A stretch of DNA of 64,000 nt from Rhodococcus rhodnii. GTDB lineage: Bacteria; Actinomycetota; Actinomycetes; Mycobacteriales; Pseudonocardiaceae. The translations under genes were made by a program, and so were the position numbers. The notes beneath the pieces are model-generated. The model saw nothing but the letters and a program-made list of their open reading frames with translations, did no database searches and had not been told where the DNA came from. The stretch spans positions 25,417 to 89,416 of the forward strand of contig JOAA01000038.1 in the NCBI GenBank assembly GCA_000720375.1, given 5' to 3'. Positions 33,458 to 41,227 of the stretch are shown here, piece by piece; position 1 is the stretch's first letter; each line of letters starts with the position of its first letter.

Positions 33458-34104
33458 TCCGGGTGTTGATCGTCGACGACCAGGACCTGATCCGGGTCGG
33501 CCTGCGCACACTCGTGGAGAACGAGGACGGCTTGGCTTTCGCGGGTGAGGCGGCCGACGGCCTGGCGGCGGTGGCCGCGGCTTCGCAGACCAAGCCGGAC
33601 GTCGTACTGATGGACATCCGGATGCCCGGCATCGACGGCATCGAGGCGACCCGGCGGATCGTGGCGACTCCCGAACTGGCCGACACCAAGATCATCGTAC
33701 TGACCACATTCGAGCTGGACGAGTACGTCTTCGACGCTTTGCGTTACGGCGCAAGCGGTTTCCTGCTCAAGGACACCAAACCGGACGAGCTCGTCGCGGC
33801 GATCAAGCTCGTCGCGGGCGGCGGCGCGTTGCTGTCGCCTTCGGTGACCCGCCGCGTGATCAGCGAGTTCGCTTCCGGCCCGTCGCGCGCGGTCAAACCC
33901 CATCCCCAACTCGGCACACTGACCCAACGGGAACTGGAGATCGTCGGCCTGGTCGGCGAAGGCCTGACCAACGACGAGATCGCCGAGCGCCTCGTCGTCA
34001 GCCCTGCCACCGCCCGGACCCACGTCAGCCGCGCCATGATCAAGCTCGGCGCCCGTGACCGCGCGCAGCTCGTGGTCTTCGCTTATCAGTCCGGTCTTAC
34101 TTGA
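33454..34104 (+). CDS. NarL/LuxR-type response regulator
   Basis: This 216-residue regulator has a receiver domain (acidic DDQD near residue 8, phosphoacceptor in VVLMDIRMPG at about residue 54, lysine in FLLKDTKPD) and a C-terminal LuxR helix-turn-helix (LTQRELEIVGLVGEGLTNDEIAERLVVS). It is the cognate partner of the kinase before it and probably controls the operon beginning at 30130, where the palindrome at 30054-30071 is a candidate site. Its end overlaps the convergent epoxide-hydrolase gene by 8 bp. Confidence 0.92.
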   Translation: MIRVLIVDDQDLIRVGLRTLVENEDGLAFAGEAADGLAAVAAASQTKPDVVLMDIRMPGIDGIEATRRIVATPELADTKIIVLTTFELDEYVFDALRYGASGFLLKDTKPDELVAAIKLVAGGGALLSPSVTRRVISEFASGPSRAVKPHPQLGTLTQRELEIVGLVGEGLTNDEIAERLVVSPATARTHVSRAMIKLGARDRAQLVVFAYQSGLT

Positions 34105-35218
34105 GTCCGGCGAAGAACGTCCTGACGTCCGCGACCAGCGACTCGGGCTCCTCGACGGCCGCGAAGTGCCCGCCGCGGTCCACGTCCGTCCACCGGACGA
34201 TCGTGTGCTCGGGTTCGAGGTACCGCCGGACGCCGGCGTCGTGCGCGAAGACGATCATCGCGGTCGGCACACCGGAGTTCTGCGCGGCCGCGCCCCATGA
34301 GGCGTCCTGGGCGTAGCCGACATAGCCCGCCGACCCGGCCGTCCCGGTGAGCCAGTAGATCATCACGTTGGTCAGCAGCCAGTCCCGGTCGATGATCTTC
34401 TCGGGGTTTTCCGAACGCGGATGGGTCCACTCACGGAACTTGTCCATGATCCAGGCCAGCTGGCCGACCGGGGAATCGACCAGGCCGTACGCCAGCGTTT
34501 GCGGGCGCGTGGACTGGATGGCGATGTACCCGAACTCCTCGCGGTGGAACGCCTGGATCCGGCTCAGCCGGTCCTGCTCCAGCGAGGTCAGCGACGCCCA
34601 TTCGGCTTCGGGGATGGGGAACTGCGGGATCGCCATCGGGCCGTTGAGGTGCACGCCGATCACGCGGTCGGGTGCCACCCTGGCGACCTCGGGACTGACC
34701 GCCGCGCCGATGTCTCCGCCCTGCACACCGAACTTCTCGTAGCCGAGGCGGTCCATCAACGTGGCCCACGCCCGTGCGATCCGGGTGGTGTCCCATCCGG
34801 AGTCGTTCGTGGGGCCGGAGAAGCCGAAGCCCGGCAACGCGGGGATGACCAAGTGGAACTCGTCGGTCAGCAACGGGATCACAGTGAGGAACTCCGCGAC
34901 CGAGCCGGGCCAGCCGTGCGTCAATAGCAACGGCGTGGCATTCGCGTTCTCGGAGCGGATGTGCATGAAGTAGATGTTCTGACCGTCGATCGTGGTCGTG
35001 AACTGCGGATACGCGTTCAGTTGCGCTTCGGCGTCCCGCCAGGAGTACTCGGTGCGCCAGTAGTCGACCATGTCCCGCAGCCAGCTCACGGGTACGCCGG
35101 TGTCCCATGAATCGCCCGGCAGTGCCGCGGGCCAGATCGTTTTCTCCAGCCTCGTCCGCAGGTCGTCCAGGCGCTCCTGGGGGATCTCGATCCGGAATTC
35201 GGTGATCTCTTCGCTCAT
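34097..35218 (-). CDS. Epoxide hydrolase (EHN-domain alpha/beta hydrolase)
   Basis: This 373-residue protein has the N-terminal EHN domain (FRIEIPQERLDDLRTRL) and an alpha/beta hydrolase domain with HGWPGS (oxyanion loop), nucleophile region GVQGGDIGAAV (Asp nucleophile), and the final His in GGHFAAVEEPE. It hydrolyses an epoxide to a diol; the substrate is unknown. ATG 35218 starts MSEEITEFRIEIP, usual for the family. It is divergent from a WYL regulator, with a CTTAGG/CCTAAG repeat between them. Confidence 0.92.
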   Translation of the reverse strand: MSEEITEFRIEIPQERLDDLRTRLEKTIWPAALPGDSWDTGVPVSWLRDMVDYWRTEYSWRDAEAQLNAYPQFTTTIDGQNIYFMHIRSENANATPLLLTHGWPGSVAEFLTVIPLLTDEFHLVIPALPGFGFSGPTNDSGWDTTRIARAWATLMDRLGYEKFGVQGGDIGAAVSPEVARVAPDRVIGVHLNGPMAIPQFPIPEAEWASLTSLEQDRLSRIQAFHREEFGYIAIQSTRPQTLAYGLVDSPVGQLAWIMDKFREWTHPRSENPEKIIDRDWLLTNVMIYWLTGTAGSAGYVGYAQDASWGAAAQNSGVPTAMIVFAHDAGVRRYLEPEHTIVRWTDVDRGGHFAAVEEPESLVADVRTFFAGLK

Positions 35219-35238
35219 GAGAACCACACTATGACCCA

Positions 35239-35261
35239 CTTAGGGCGAGATGTGTCCTAAG
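35239..35261. promoter_or_regulatory. CTTAGG-N11-CCTAAG inverted repeat in the epoxide-hydrolase/WYL divergent promoter
   Basis: Perfect 6-bp arms lie at 35239-35244 and 35256-35261. The repeat lies 8 bp before the GTG of the WYL regulator and 21 bp from the epoxide-hydrolase ATG. It is a plausible operator for the regulator, but the arms are short. Confidence 0.35.
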
Positions 35262-35268
35262 CTGAACT

Positions 35269-36204
35269 GTGCGGTTATTTCAGTTGTTGTCGCTACTTCA
35301 GACCTCGCGCTCCTGGAGCGGCGTCGACCTCGCCGAGCGGCTCTCGGTGGACGTGCGGACCGTGCGCCGGGACATCGAGCGCTTGCGTGACCTCGGATAT
35401 CCCGTGGTCGCGGCACAGGGAGTCGCCGGCTACCGGCTCGGCGCGGGCGCGAAACTGCCGCCACTGCTGCTGGACGACGAAGAGGCGATCGCTGTCGCGA
35501 TTGGACTGCGTACCGCGGCGAGCGGCACGATCGCGGGCATCGAGGAGAGCTCGCTGCGTGCTCTGGCCAAGCTCGAACAGGTGTTGCCGTCACGCCTGCG
35601 GCATCGGGTGCAGTTGGTGCATTCGGTCACCGAGACTTTGCCGTCCCGCGGTCCGACCGTGGATCCGGACACGCTGACCGCGATCGCGACCGCGTGCCGT
35701 GACCACGAGATCCTGCGATTCGACTATTCGTCCCACGACGGCACCGCTTCGGTCAGGAAGACCGAGCCTCATCGCGTTGTCCACACCGGACGCCGGTGGT
35801 ACCTGGTCGGCTGGGACGTCGATCGTGGCGACTGGCGTACCTACCGGGTCGACCGGATCAAGCCGCGGATCCCCACCGGTCCACGGTTCACGCCCCGGGA
35901 AGTCCCGGAACTAGCCGGATACGTGTCACGCGGTGTGTCCACATCGGCCTACCGATACCACGCCAAGATCACCCTAGGCGTGTCCGCTTCCGTTGCCGCG
36001 CAACGGGTTTCCCCGACAACTGGCGTGATCGAGGCTATCGATGAGAACAGTTGCCTGCTGCACACCGGATCCAACTCGCTGGACGAGATCATCGTGTACG
36101 TCGGGCTGTTCGATTTCCCGTTCACCATCTCGGAGCCGCCGGAGTTGGTCGCCCGGGTGCGCGAGCTCGCGGACCGATTCGCTCAGGCCAGCGCTTCGCG
36201 GTAG
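35269..36204 (+). CDS. YafY-type helix-turn-helix/WYL-domain regulator
   Basis: The 311-residue protein has an N-terminal DeoR-like winged helix (LAERLSVDVRTVRRDIERLRDLGYPV) and a WYL domain with RRWYLVGWDVDRGDWRTYRVDRI (the conserved W-Y-L and Arg residues), followed by a C-terminal WCX extension. WYL domains are thought to sense small ligands or nucleic acids. It is divergent from the epoxide hydrolase and likely controls it. The GTG start is 35269; its 3' end overlaps the MarR gene by 22 bp. Confidence 0.9.
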   Translation: MRLFQLLSLLQTSRSWSGVDLAERLSVDVRTVRRDIERLRDLGYPVVAAQGVAGYRLGAGAKLPPLLLDDEEAIAVAIGLRTAASGTIAGIEESSLRALAKLEQVLPSRLRHRVQLVHSVTETLPSRGPTVDPDTLTAIATACRDHEILRFDYSSHDGTASVRKTEPHRVVHTGRRWYLVGWDVDRGDWRTYRVDRIKPRIPTGPRFTPREVPELAGYVSRGVSTSAYRYHAKITLGVSASVAAQRVSPTTGVIEAIDENSCLLHTGSNSLDEIIVYVGLFDFPFTISEPPELVARVRELADRFAQASASR

Positions 36205-36623
36205 GTGTTCACGGAGTCAGCGAGCCTGTCCAGGTCTGCCCGCATCTTGGCCAGGCCCGTGTCGTCAAGGCCCATGGCTTCGCCGATGATGCCCGGGATC
36301 CGCTCGGCCCGCTTGCGCAGGGCGACGCCTTCCGGTGTCAGGCTGATCCCGACCGAGCGCTCGTCCTTCGCTTGCCGGGTGCGCTTGACATATCCGGCGT
36401 ATTCGAGGCGCTTGAGCAGGGGTGAGAGGGTGCCGGAGTCGAGGTTGAGCTCGGCGCCCAGCTCCTTGACAAGCCGGTGGTCCCGCTCCCAAAGCGCGAG
36501 CATGACGAGGTACTGCGGGTACGTCAGGTCCATCTCCTCGAGCAGGACGCGGTACAGAGCGGTCACCGCACGGGACGCGGAGTACAGCCCGAAGCACACC
36601 TGGTCATCGAGACGCAACGACAT
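36183..36623 (-). CDS. MarR-family regulator, OhrR-like
   Basis: This 146-residue winged-helix regulator begins LDDQVCFGLYSASRAVTALYRVLLEEM and continues DLTYPQYLVMLALW, the OhrR signature with a reactive-cysteine candidate C10 and two conserved tyrosines. OhrR proteins release DNA when the cysteine is oxidised by organic hydroperoxides. Here no ohr gene is adjacent; the divergent gene is an esterase at 36912. Two nested palindromes in the intergenic region (36694-36711) could be its sites. Confidence 0.85.
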   Translation of the reverse strand: MSLRLDDQVCFGLYSASRAVTALYRVLLEEMDLTYPQYLVMLALWERDHRLVKELGAELNLDSGTLSPLLKRLEYAGYVKRTRQAKDERSVGISLTPEGVALRKRAERIPGIIGEAMGLDDTGLAKMRADLDRLADSVNTYREALA

Positions 36624-36693
36624 CCCACCATGATGCCGCGCAACTTTGCGGCACGCAACTCAAGTGGCCTTCATCTCATTGCACTCAAATCGA

Positions 36694-36711
36694 TTGTGCA
36701 CAACTTAGTTG
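36694..36711. promoter_or_regulatory. Overlapping palindromes upstream of the OhrR-like gene
   Basis: TTGTGCACAA (36694-36703) is a perfect 10-bp palindrome. It overlaps CAACTTAGTTG (36701-36711), a perfect 5-bp-arm palindrome, about 80 bp upstream of the marR start. The AT-rich context suits a promoter with a MarR/OhrR operator. Confidence 0.4.
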
Positions 36712-36760
36712 CGGACTAACTTCGTTTTCGTCAGCTCGAACCGGAGACGGACTCGAATCC

Positions 36761-36881
36761 CGAGCCAGCTCAACCCGAGATGCCCACCGAGACGGCCCGA
36801 ACCCCGAGCCAGCTCGCCCCGAAATGCCCACCGAGACGGCCCGAACCCCGAGCCAACTCAACCCCGAGATGGCCCGGATCC
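36761..36881 (+). repeat. 44-bp tandem repeat before the esterase gene
   Basis: Units start with CGAGCCA-CTC at 36761, 36805 and 36849; the first two are 44 bp and differ at only a few positions, the third is cut to about 33 bp. A weaker related segment precedes them (from about 36731). The array sits between the marR promoter and the esterase ribosome site. It could form part of a leader or be a variable tandem repeat. Confidence 0.7.
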
Positions 36882-36911
36882 CGAGTCGCCTCGAACCCCG
36901 AGGAGGAAGAA

Positions 36912-37862
36912 ATGACCGCCAACCCGCGCAACCTGGTTCTCGAGCCGGCCGCCCAGGCGTTCGTCGAGGCAACCGCTGAGCCGCCGTACCTCTTCGAGCT
37001 GCCGCCTGCCGAGGGCCGCGCCGCTGTCGACGGTGTCCAGGACGGTCCGGTGGACATGCCGCCTGCCGACATCGAGACCCTGCACGACATCCCCGGCGTC
37101 CCTGAGGTTCGGATCGTCCGGCCGCAGGGCGTGACCGGGCCGCTTCCGGTGATCGTGTACATCCACGGCGCCGGATGGGTTTTCGGCAACTTCCACACGC
37201 ACGAGCGCTTGGTTCGTGAGCTTGCCGTCGGCACCGGTGCCGCGGTGGTCTTCCCGGAGTACGACCGTTCGCCGGAGGTGCGCTACCCGGTCGCGATCGA
37301 GCAGAACTACGCGGCCGCCAAATGGGTTGCCGAGCACGGCGCCGAGAAGAACTTGGACACCACCCGGATCGCGATCGCGGGCGACTCGGTCGGCGGGAAC
37401 ATGACCGCCGCGGTGACCTTGATGGCCAAGGAGCGTGGCGACGTGACCTTCAAGCAGCAGGTGCTGTTCTACCCGGTCACCGACGCCAACTTCGACACCG
37501 GCTCGTACATCGAGTTCGCCGAGGGGTACTTCCTGCGCCGCGACGGCATGCAGTGGTTCTGGGACCAGTACACGACCGACCCGGCACAGCGCGCGGAGAT
37601 CACCGCGTCGCCGCTGCGGGCGACGCTGGAGCAGCTCGCCGACCTGCCGCCCGCGTTGGTGATCACGGGTGAGGCCGACGTGCTGCGCGACGAGGGCGAG
37701 GCCTACGCGGCCAAGCTGCGTCAGGCGGGCGTGCCGGTGACCGCGGTCCGTTACCAGGGCATTGTCCACGACTTCGTGATGGTCAACGCCCTGCGCGAGA
37801 CGCACGCCGCCGAAGCCGCGATCAACCAGGCGATCGCCGTGCTGAGCAAGGCGCTCAGCTAA
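36912..37862 (+). CDS. Alpha/beta hydrolase of the hormone-sensitive-lipase family (PF07859)
   Basis: This 316-residue esterase has the HSL-family oxyanion motif HGAGW (with Ala in place of the second Gly of HGGG), nucleophile GDSVGGNM, an acidic residue in ITGEADVLRDEGEAYAAKL and His in GIVHDF. It hydrolyses a short-chain ester; the substrate is unknown. ATG 36912 follows GAGGAGG and lies just after the 44-bp repeat array. Its end overlaps the convergent aldO-like gene by 8 bp. It may be under control of the divergent OhrR-like regulator. Confidence 0.9.
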   Translation: MTANPRNLVLEPAAQAFVEATAEPPYLFELPPAEGRAAVDGVQDGPVDMPPADIETLHDIPGVPEVRIVRPQGVTGPLPVIVYIHGAGWVFGNFHTHERLVRELAVGTGAAVVFPEYDRSPEVRYPVAIEQNYAAAKWVAEHGAEKNLDTTRIAIAGDSVGGNMTAAVTLMAKERGDVTFKQQVLFYPVTDANFDTGSYIEFAEGYFLRRDGMQWFWDQYTTDPAQRAEITASPLRATLEQLADLPPALVITGEADVLRDEGEAYAAKLRQAGVPVTAVRYQGIVHDFVMVNALRETHAAEAAINQAIAVLSKALS

Positions 37863-39078
37863 GTACCTTGGCGACGAACTCGTTGCGGAATTTGCCCGCC
37901 GGGTCCAGTCGCCGAGCCAGATCCTCGAAGTCCTGCAGCCGCTCGTAGCGCGACTGCAGGACTTCTGGTGCCACGTCGAAGATCTTCGCCCAGTGCGGCC
38001 GCGCGTCGAATTCCGCCAGTCGTTCGCTCACCATGGAAATCACCGGCAGGACAGCGGCGCCGTCCGCGATCCAGGTGAAGTGGATGCTGACCGTGTCGCG
38101 CTCGTAGTACGGGCTCAGCCACAGCTGATCCGCTTTGATGGCACGGATTTCGCTGATCTGCAGTACCGGGTGGATGTGCTCGCGGATCTCGTTGATCGCC
38201 CGCAGGGCAGCCATGGCGTCGTGGCGCGCGACCATGAACTCGGTCTGCAGCTCCTCCCCCGCGCTCGGCGTGAACTCCGGGCGGAAGTGCGGCAGACGGT
38301 CGAAGAAGCGTCCCGGAATCCCCAGCTGTTGCGTGCAGTTCTCGGTCGCCATGCCGGGAATCGGGTGGCGTGGACCATCGGCGGGCATCGTGCCGTCGGG
38401 GATGAACTCCGGGTCTTGCGTCCGCTGCTTGACCCATACCTGGTTGATCGTGTCGCCCGACCAGTCGGTGAACAGGCTGACGCTGTACGCGCCGTCCAGA
38501 ACCTCGAGAACGTTCGTGGCGAGTGGCAGTCCTTCGTGGACGTACTGCCGGATCTCGAAGGCGGGCACCAGATCCAAAGTCACGCTGGTGACAATGCCGA
38601 GCGCGCCAAGGTTGACCACGGCGCCATCGAAGTCTTCATCACCGCGGTTGAGGGTGACGCTTGAACCGTCGGCGGTGACGATCTCCAGTCCGACAACGGA
38701 AGTGGACAGACTTCCGTTGCCGGATCCCGATCCGTGTGTCGCGGTGGCGATCGCACCGGCGACCGAGATGTGCGGCAGCGAGGCGAGGTTGGGCAGCGCG
38801 TACCCCTTCGCGTCCAGGTCTTCGACGAACTGCGAGTACCGCAGGTCAGCCGAGACCTTGACGCGGGGAGCGCCGGCGTCGAACTCGACGAATTTCGGCA
38901 TCCGCGCCAGTGAGACGAGCTCACCCCCAGTGTTCGCGAGCTCGTTGAACGAATGCCTCGTGCCCAACGCCCTGATCTGCCGCGATTTCGCGACCGTCGA
39001 CCGCAGATCGGCGAGGGTGGCCGGGTGATGGATCTCGGTAGCGCGGTACGTGACGTTGCCTGCCCAGTTCTTCTCCAC
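37855..39078 (-). CDS. aldO: Alditol oxidase-like FAD-dependent oxidase
   Basis: The 407-residue flavoprotein closely follows Streptomyces alditol oxidase AldO from end to end (recalled, not searched): NWAGN-TY start, GTRHSFNEL with H42 as the covalent flavin-attachment histidine, LASLPHISVAGAIATATHGSG, and the C-terminal RPHWAK segment followed by LDPAGKFRNEFV. Such enzymes oxidise sugar alcohols such as xylitol or sorbitol with O2, yielding an aldose and H2O2. The related arabinonolactone oxidases are less likely. The start is a GTG at 39078. It is a soluble protein without a signal peptide. Confidence 0.85.
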   Translation of the reverse strand: MEKNWAGNVTYRATEIHHPATLADLRSTVAKSRQIRALGTRHSFNELANTGGELVSLARMPKFVEFDAGAPRVKVSADLRYSQFVEDLDAKGYALPNLASLPHISVAGAIATATHGSGSGNGSLSTSVVGLEIVTADGSSVTLNRGDEDFDGAVVNLGALGIVTSVTLDLVPAFEIRQYVHEGLPLATNVLEVLDGAYSVSLFTDWSGDTINQVWVKQRTQDPEFIPDGTMPADGPRHPIPGMATENCTQQLGIPGRFFDRLPHFRPEFTPSAGEELQTEFMVARHDAMAALRAINEIREHIHPVLQISEIRAIKADQLWLSPYYERDTVSIHFTWIADGAAVLPVISMVSERLAEFDARPHWAKIFDVAPEVLQSRYERLQDFEDLARRLDPAGKFRNEFVAKVLS

Positions 39079-39093
39079 CCGGCCAGTCTGTCA

Positions 39094-39852
39094 TCAGTAT
39101 TCGTCCCGGTACTTCATCTCCGGGCTGCCTGCCTGCACGCCGAGGCCTGTTGACCTGCCCTTCGGCTCTTCCCAGTCTTCCTGGCGGCCGAGTGCGGTGA
39201 TGTCGAGGATGGCCGTGGCGCTCGTCAGCAGCTCGACGCCGCGGCCGTACGAGGAGTACGTGTGGAAGACGCGTTCGCCGTCGCGCAGGAACGTGCTCAT
39301 CCCGGGCAGCTCGAACGGCTGGTCGCCCTCGACGTAGTAGCCCGTACCGCCTTCGATGTGGGCTTCCTTCGACCGGTAGTTGTAGACAATCGGCTTGACC
39401 GACTCGTCGTGCGTGACGTCGAAGTCGTAGTTGAAGTCGCTGCCGTAGGAGGAGTACCAGGGCACATTCCAGCCCATCCGCGCCTTGAACTTGGTGATCT
39501 TGTCAATGGGCGCGCGGGAGATGGCGGCGAATGTCGTGCCGCGGACGTTGAGGTGCGTGAGGTGCCCGATGTCGTCGAGGAAGCCCGAGCAGCTCTTGCA
39601 GCCCCCGTCCCACGTCGGGTCGAACATGAAGTGGTAGACGACCAGCTGCGGCCGGCCTTCGAAGATGTCGAGCAGGCTGGCCTTGCCGTCGGGCCCTTCG
39701 AACACGTACGGCTTGTCGATCTCGACCATCGGCAGCCTGCGGCGGTCGGCGTTCAGCTCGTCCCGTGCCTTGGTCGCCGCCTTCTCCTTGACCAGCAGCT
39801 CCTGCCGGGCGGCCAGCCACTCGTCCCGGGACACGACCTGAGGAAGACTCAT
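39094..39852 (-). CDS. DUF899 thioredoxin-like protein
   Basis: This 251-residue protein belongs to the DUF899/COG4312 group with thioredoxin-like fold. It has VYHFMFDPTWDGGCKSCSGFLDDI with a CxxC-like pair (GCKSCS), and the FNYDFDVTHDES and GMSTFLRDGERVFHTYSSYGRG blocks. Members are poorly characterised; redox or peroxide-related roles are guessed from the fold. ATG 39852 gives MSLPQVVSRDEW, the usual start. It is 15 bp after the aldO start on the same strand, so the two are likely co-transcribed; thiol peroxidase activity against the H2O2 from AldO is one thought. Confidence 0.87.
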   Translation of the reverse strand: MSLPQVVSRDEWLAARQELLVKEKAATKARDELNADRRRLPMVEIDKPYVFEGPDGKASLLDIFEGRPQLVVYHFMFDPTWDGGCKSCSGFLDDIGHLTHLNVRGTTFAAISRAPIDKITKFKARMGWNVPWYSSYGSDFNYDFDVTHDESVKPIVYNYRSKEAHIEGGTGYYVEGDQPFELPGMSTFLRDGERVFHTYSSYGRGVELLTSATAILDITALGRQEDWEEPKGRSTGLGVQAGSPEMKYRDEY

Positions 39853-40006
39853 GTTTTGCTCCTTTCTCGCCCGTATAGACCCGTGGCGTGCGCAAAACTC
39901 ATCGCATCCCATAAAGATTTTCTCTGGGCTTTAGCCGTTGTCGGCGAATGGCGGTGATTCGTAGAGTGGCGAAACCCTGCACCCCTCAACGATGAGGAGA
40001 GTCCAC

Positions 40007-41227
40007 ATGGGACTCACACGTCGGTCGTTCCTTGCCTTGACAGGCACATCCCTGCTGGTAACGCCCAGACCCGCGCGGGCGGCGAGCCCACCGGGAGACG
40101 TCGTCGGCAAGATCACTGTCGGCTACCAAGGCTGGTTCGCCTGCGCAGGCGACGGCGCGCCGATCAACGGCTGGTGGCACTGGAGCCACAACTGGGGACA
40201 ACCGCCATCACTGAGCAACAATGTCATCAAGGCGTGGCCGGACATGCGCGAATACACCCGCACGTACCAGACGGCCTACCCAGCATTGAACAACGGCCAG
40301 CCCGCGACATTGTTCTCGTCCTACGATCAGAGCACAGTGGACATTCACTTCAGATGGATGCAGCAGTACGGCTGCGACACCGCGGCATTGCAGAGGTTCA
40401 ACCCCTTCGGCGGCGAAGGCCCAACCCGCGACGCGATGGCCACCAAGGTGCGCACGGCCGCCGAAGCGACCGGCCGCAAGTTCTACATCATGTACGACGT
40501 CACCAACTGGACGGACATGCAGTCCCAGATCAAGACGGACTGGTCGTCGAAGATGGCAGCGTTGACGGCGTCGAGCGCCTACGCGCGCCAGAACGGCAAA
40601 CCGGTCGTCGGTATCTGGGGATTCGGCTTCAACGACAGCGGCCGCCCATGGGGACCGGCGCCGTGCCTCGACGTGATCAACTGGTTCAAGGCCCAGAACT
40701 GCTACGTCATGGGCGGCGTGCCAACGTGGTGGCGAACCGGCACAGGCGATTCCCGGCCGGGCTTCCTCGAGGTGTATCGCGCGTTCAACATGATCTCGCC
40801 GTGGATGGTCGGCCGTATCGGAAACATAGGCGACTCGGACCGCCTGTACAACGAAGCGACAGTGCCCGACCAGAACTACTGCAACGCCAACGGCATCGAC
40901 TACCAACCATGTGTCCTGCCCGGCGACGTCGCCGAACGCCAACGCGCGCACGGAGACCTGATGTGGCGGCAGTTCTACAACGTGGTCCGCGCGGGCGCCC
41001 AAGGCATCTACATCTCGATGTTCGACGAGTACAACGAGGGCAACCAGATCGCGAAGACCGCGGAGAACGCTTCGATGGTTCCGTCCGGGTCGGGTTTGTG
41101 GGCTCTGGATGAGGACGGAACGCCGTGCTCGTCGGACTACTACTTGCGGCTCACCGCGGACGGCGGCCGGATGTTGAAGGGGCAGTTGGGTTTGACGCCG
41201 ACGCGTCCGACGCGTCCGGTCCTCTGA
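40007..41227 (+). CDS. Tat-exported glycoside hydrolase (GH71/GH99-like)
   Basis: The 406-residue protein has a twin-arginine signal TRRSFLALTGTSLLVTP and a cleavage region PARAAS near residue 29. The mature protein is a TIM-barrel resembling GH71/GH99 and bacterial 'xylosidase/arabinosidase' proteins: ITVGYQGWFACAGDGAPINGWWHWS, VHFRWMQQYG-type segment and a C-terminal YISMFDEYNEGNQIAK, where the E of MFDEYNE may act as catalytic acid. The substrate is probably an extracellular polysaccharide. ATG 40007 follows GAGGAGAG. Confidence 0.83.
   Translation: MGLTRRSFLALTGTSLLVTPRPARAASPPGDVVGKITVGYQGWFACAGDGAPINGWWHWSHNWGQPPSLSNNVIKAWPDMREYTRTYQTAYPALNNGQPATLFSSYDQSTVDIHFRWMQQYGCDTAALQRFNPFGGEGPTRDAMATKVRTAAEATGRKFYIMYDVTNWTDMQSQIKTDWSSKMAALTASSAYARQNGKPVVGIWGFGFNDSGRPWGPAPCLDVINWFKAQNCYVMGGVPTWWRTGTGDSRPGFLEVYRAFNMISPWMVGRIGNIGDSDRLYNEATVPDQNYCNANGIDYQPCVLPGDVAERQRAHGDLMWRQFYNVVRAGAQGIYISMFDEYNEGNQIAKTAENASMVPSGSGLWALDEDGTPCSSDYYLRLTADGGRMLKGQLGLTPTRPTRPVL

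Noticed and set aside
36761..36881. A CRISPR array at the 44-bp repeats
   Set aside because: Units are directly adjacent with no spacers, and there are no cas genes.
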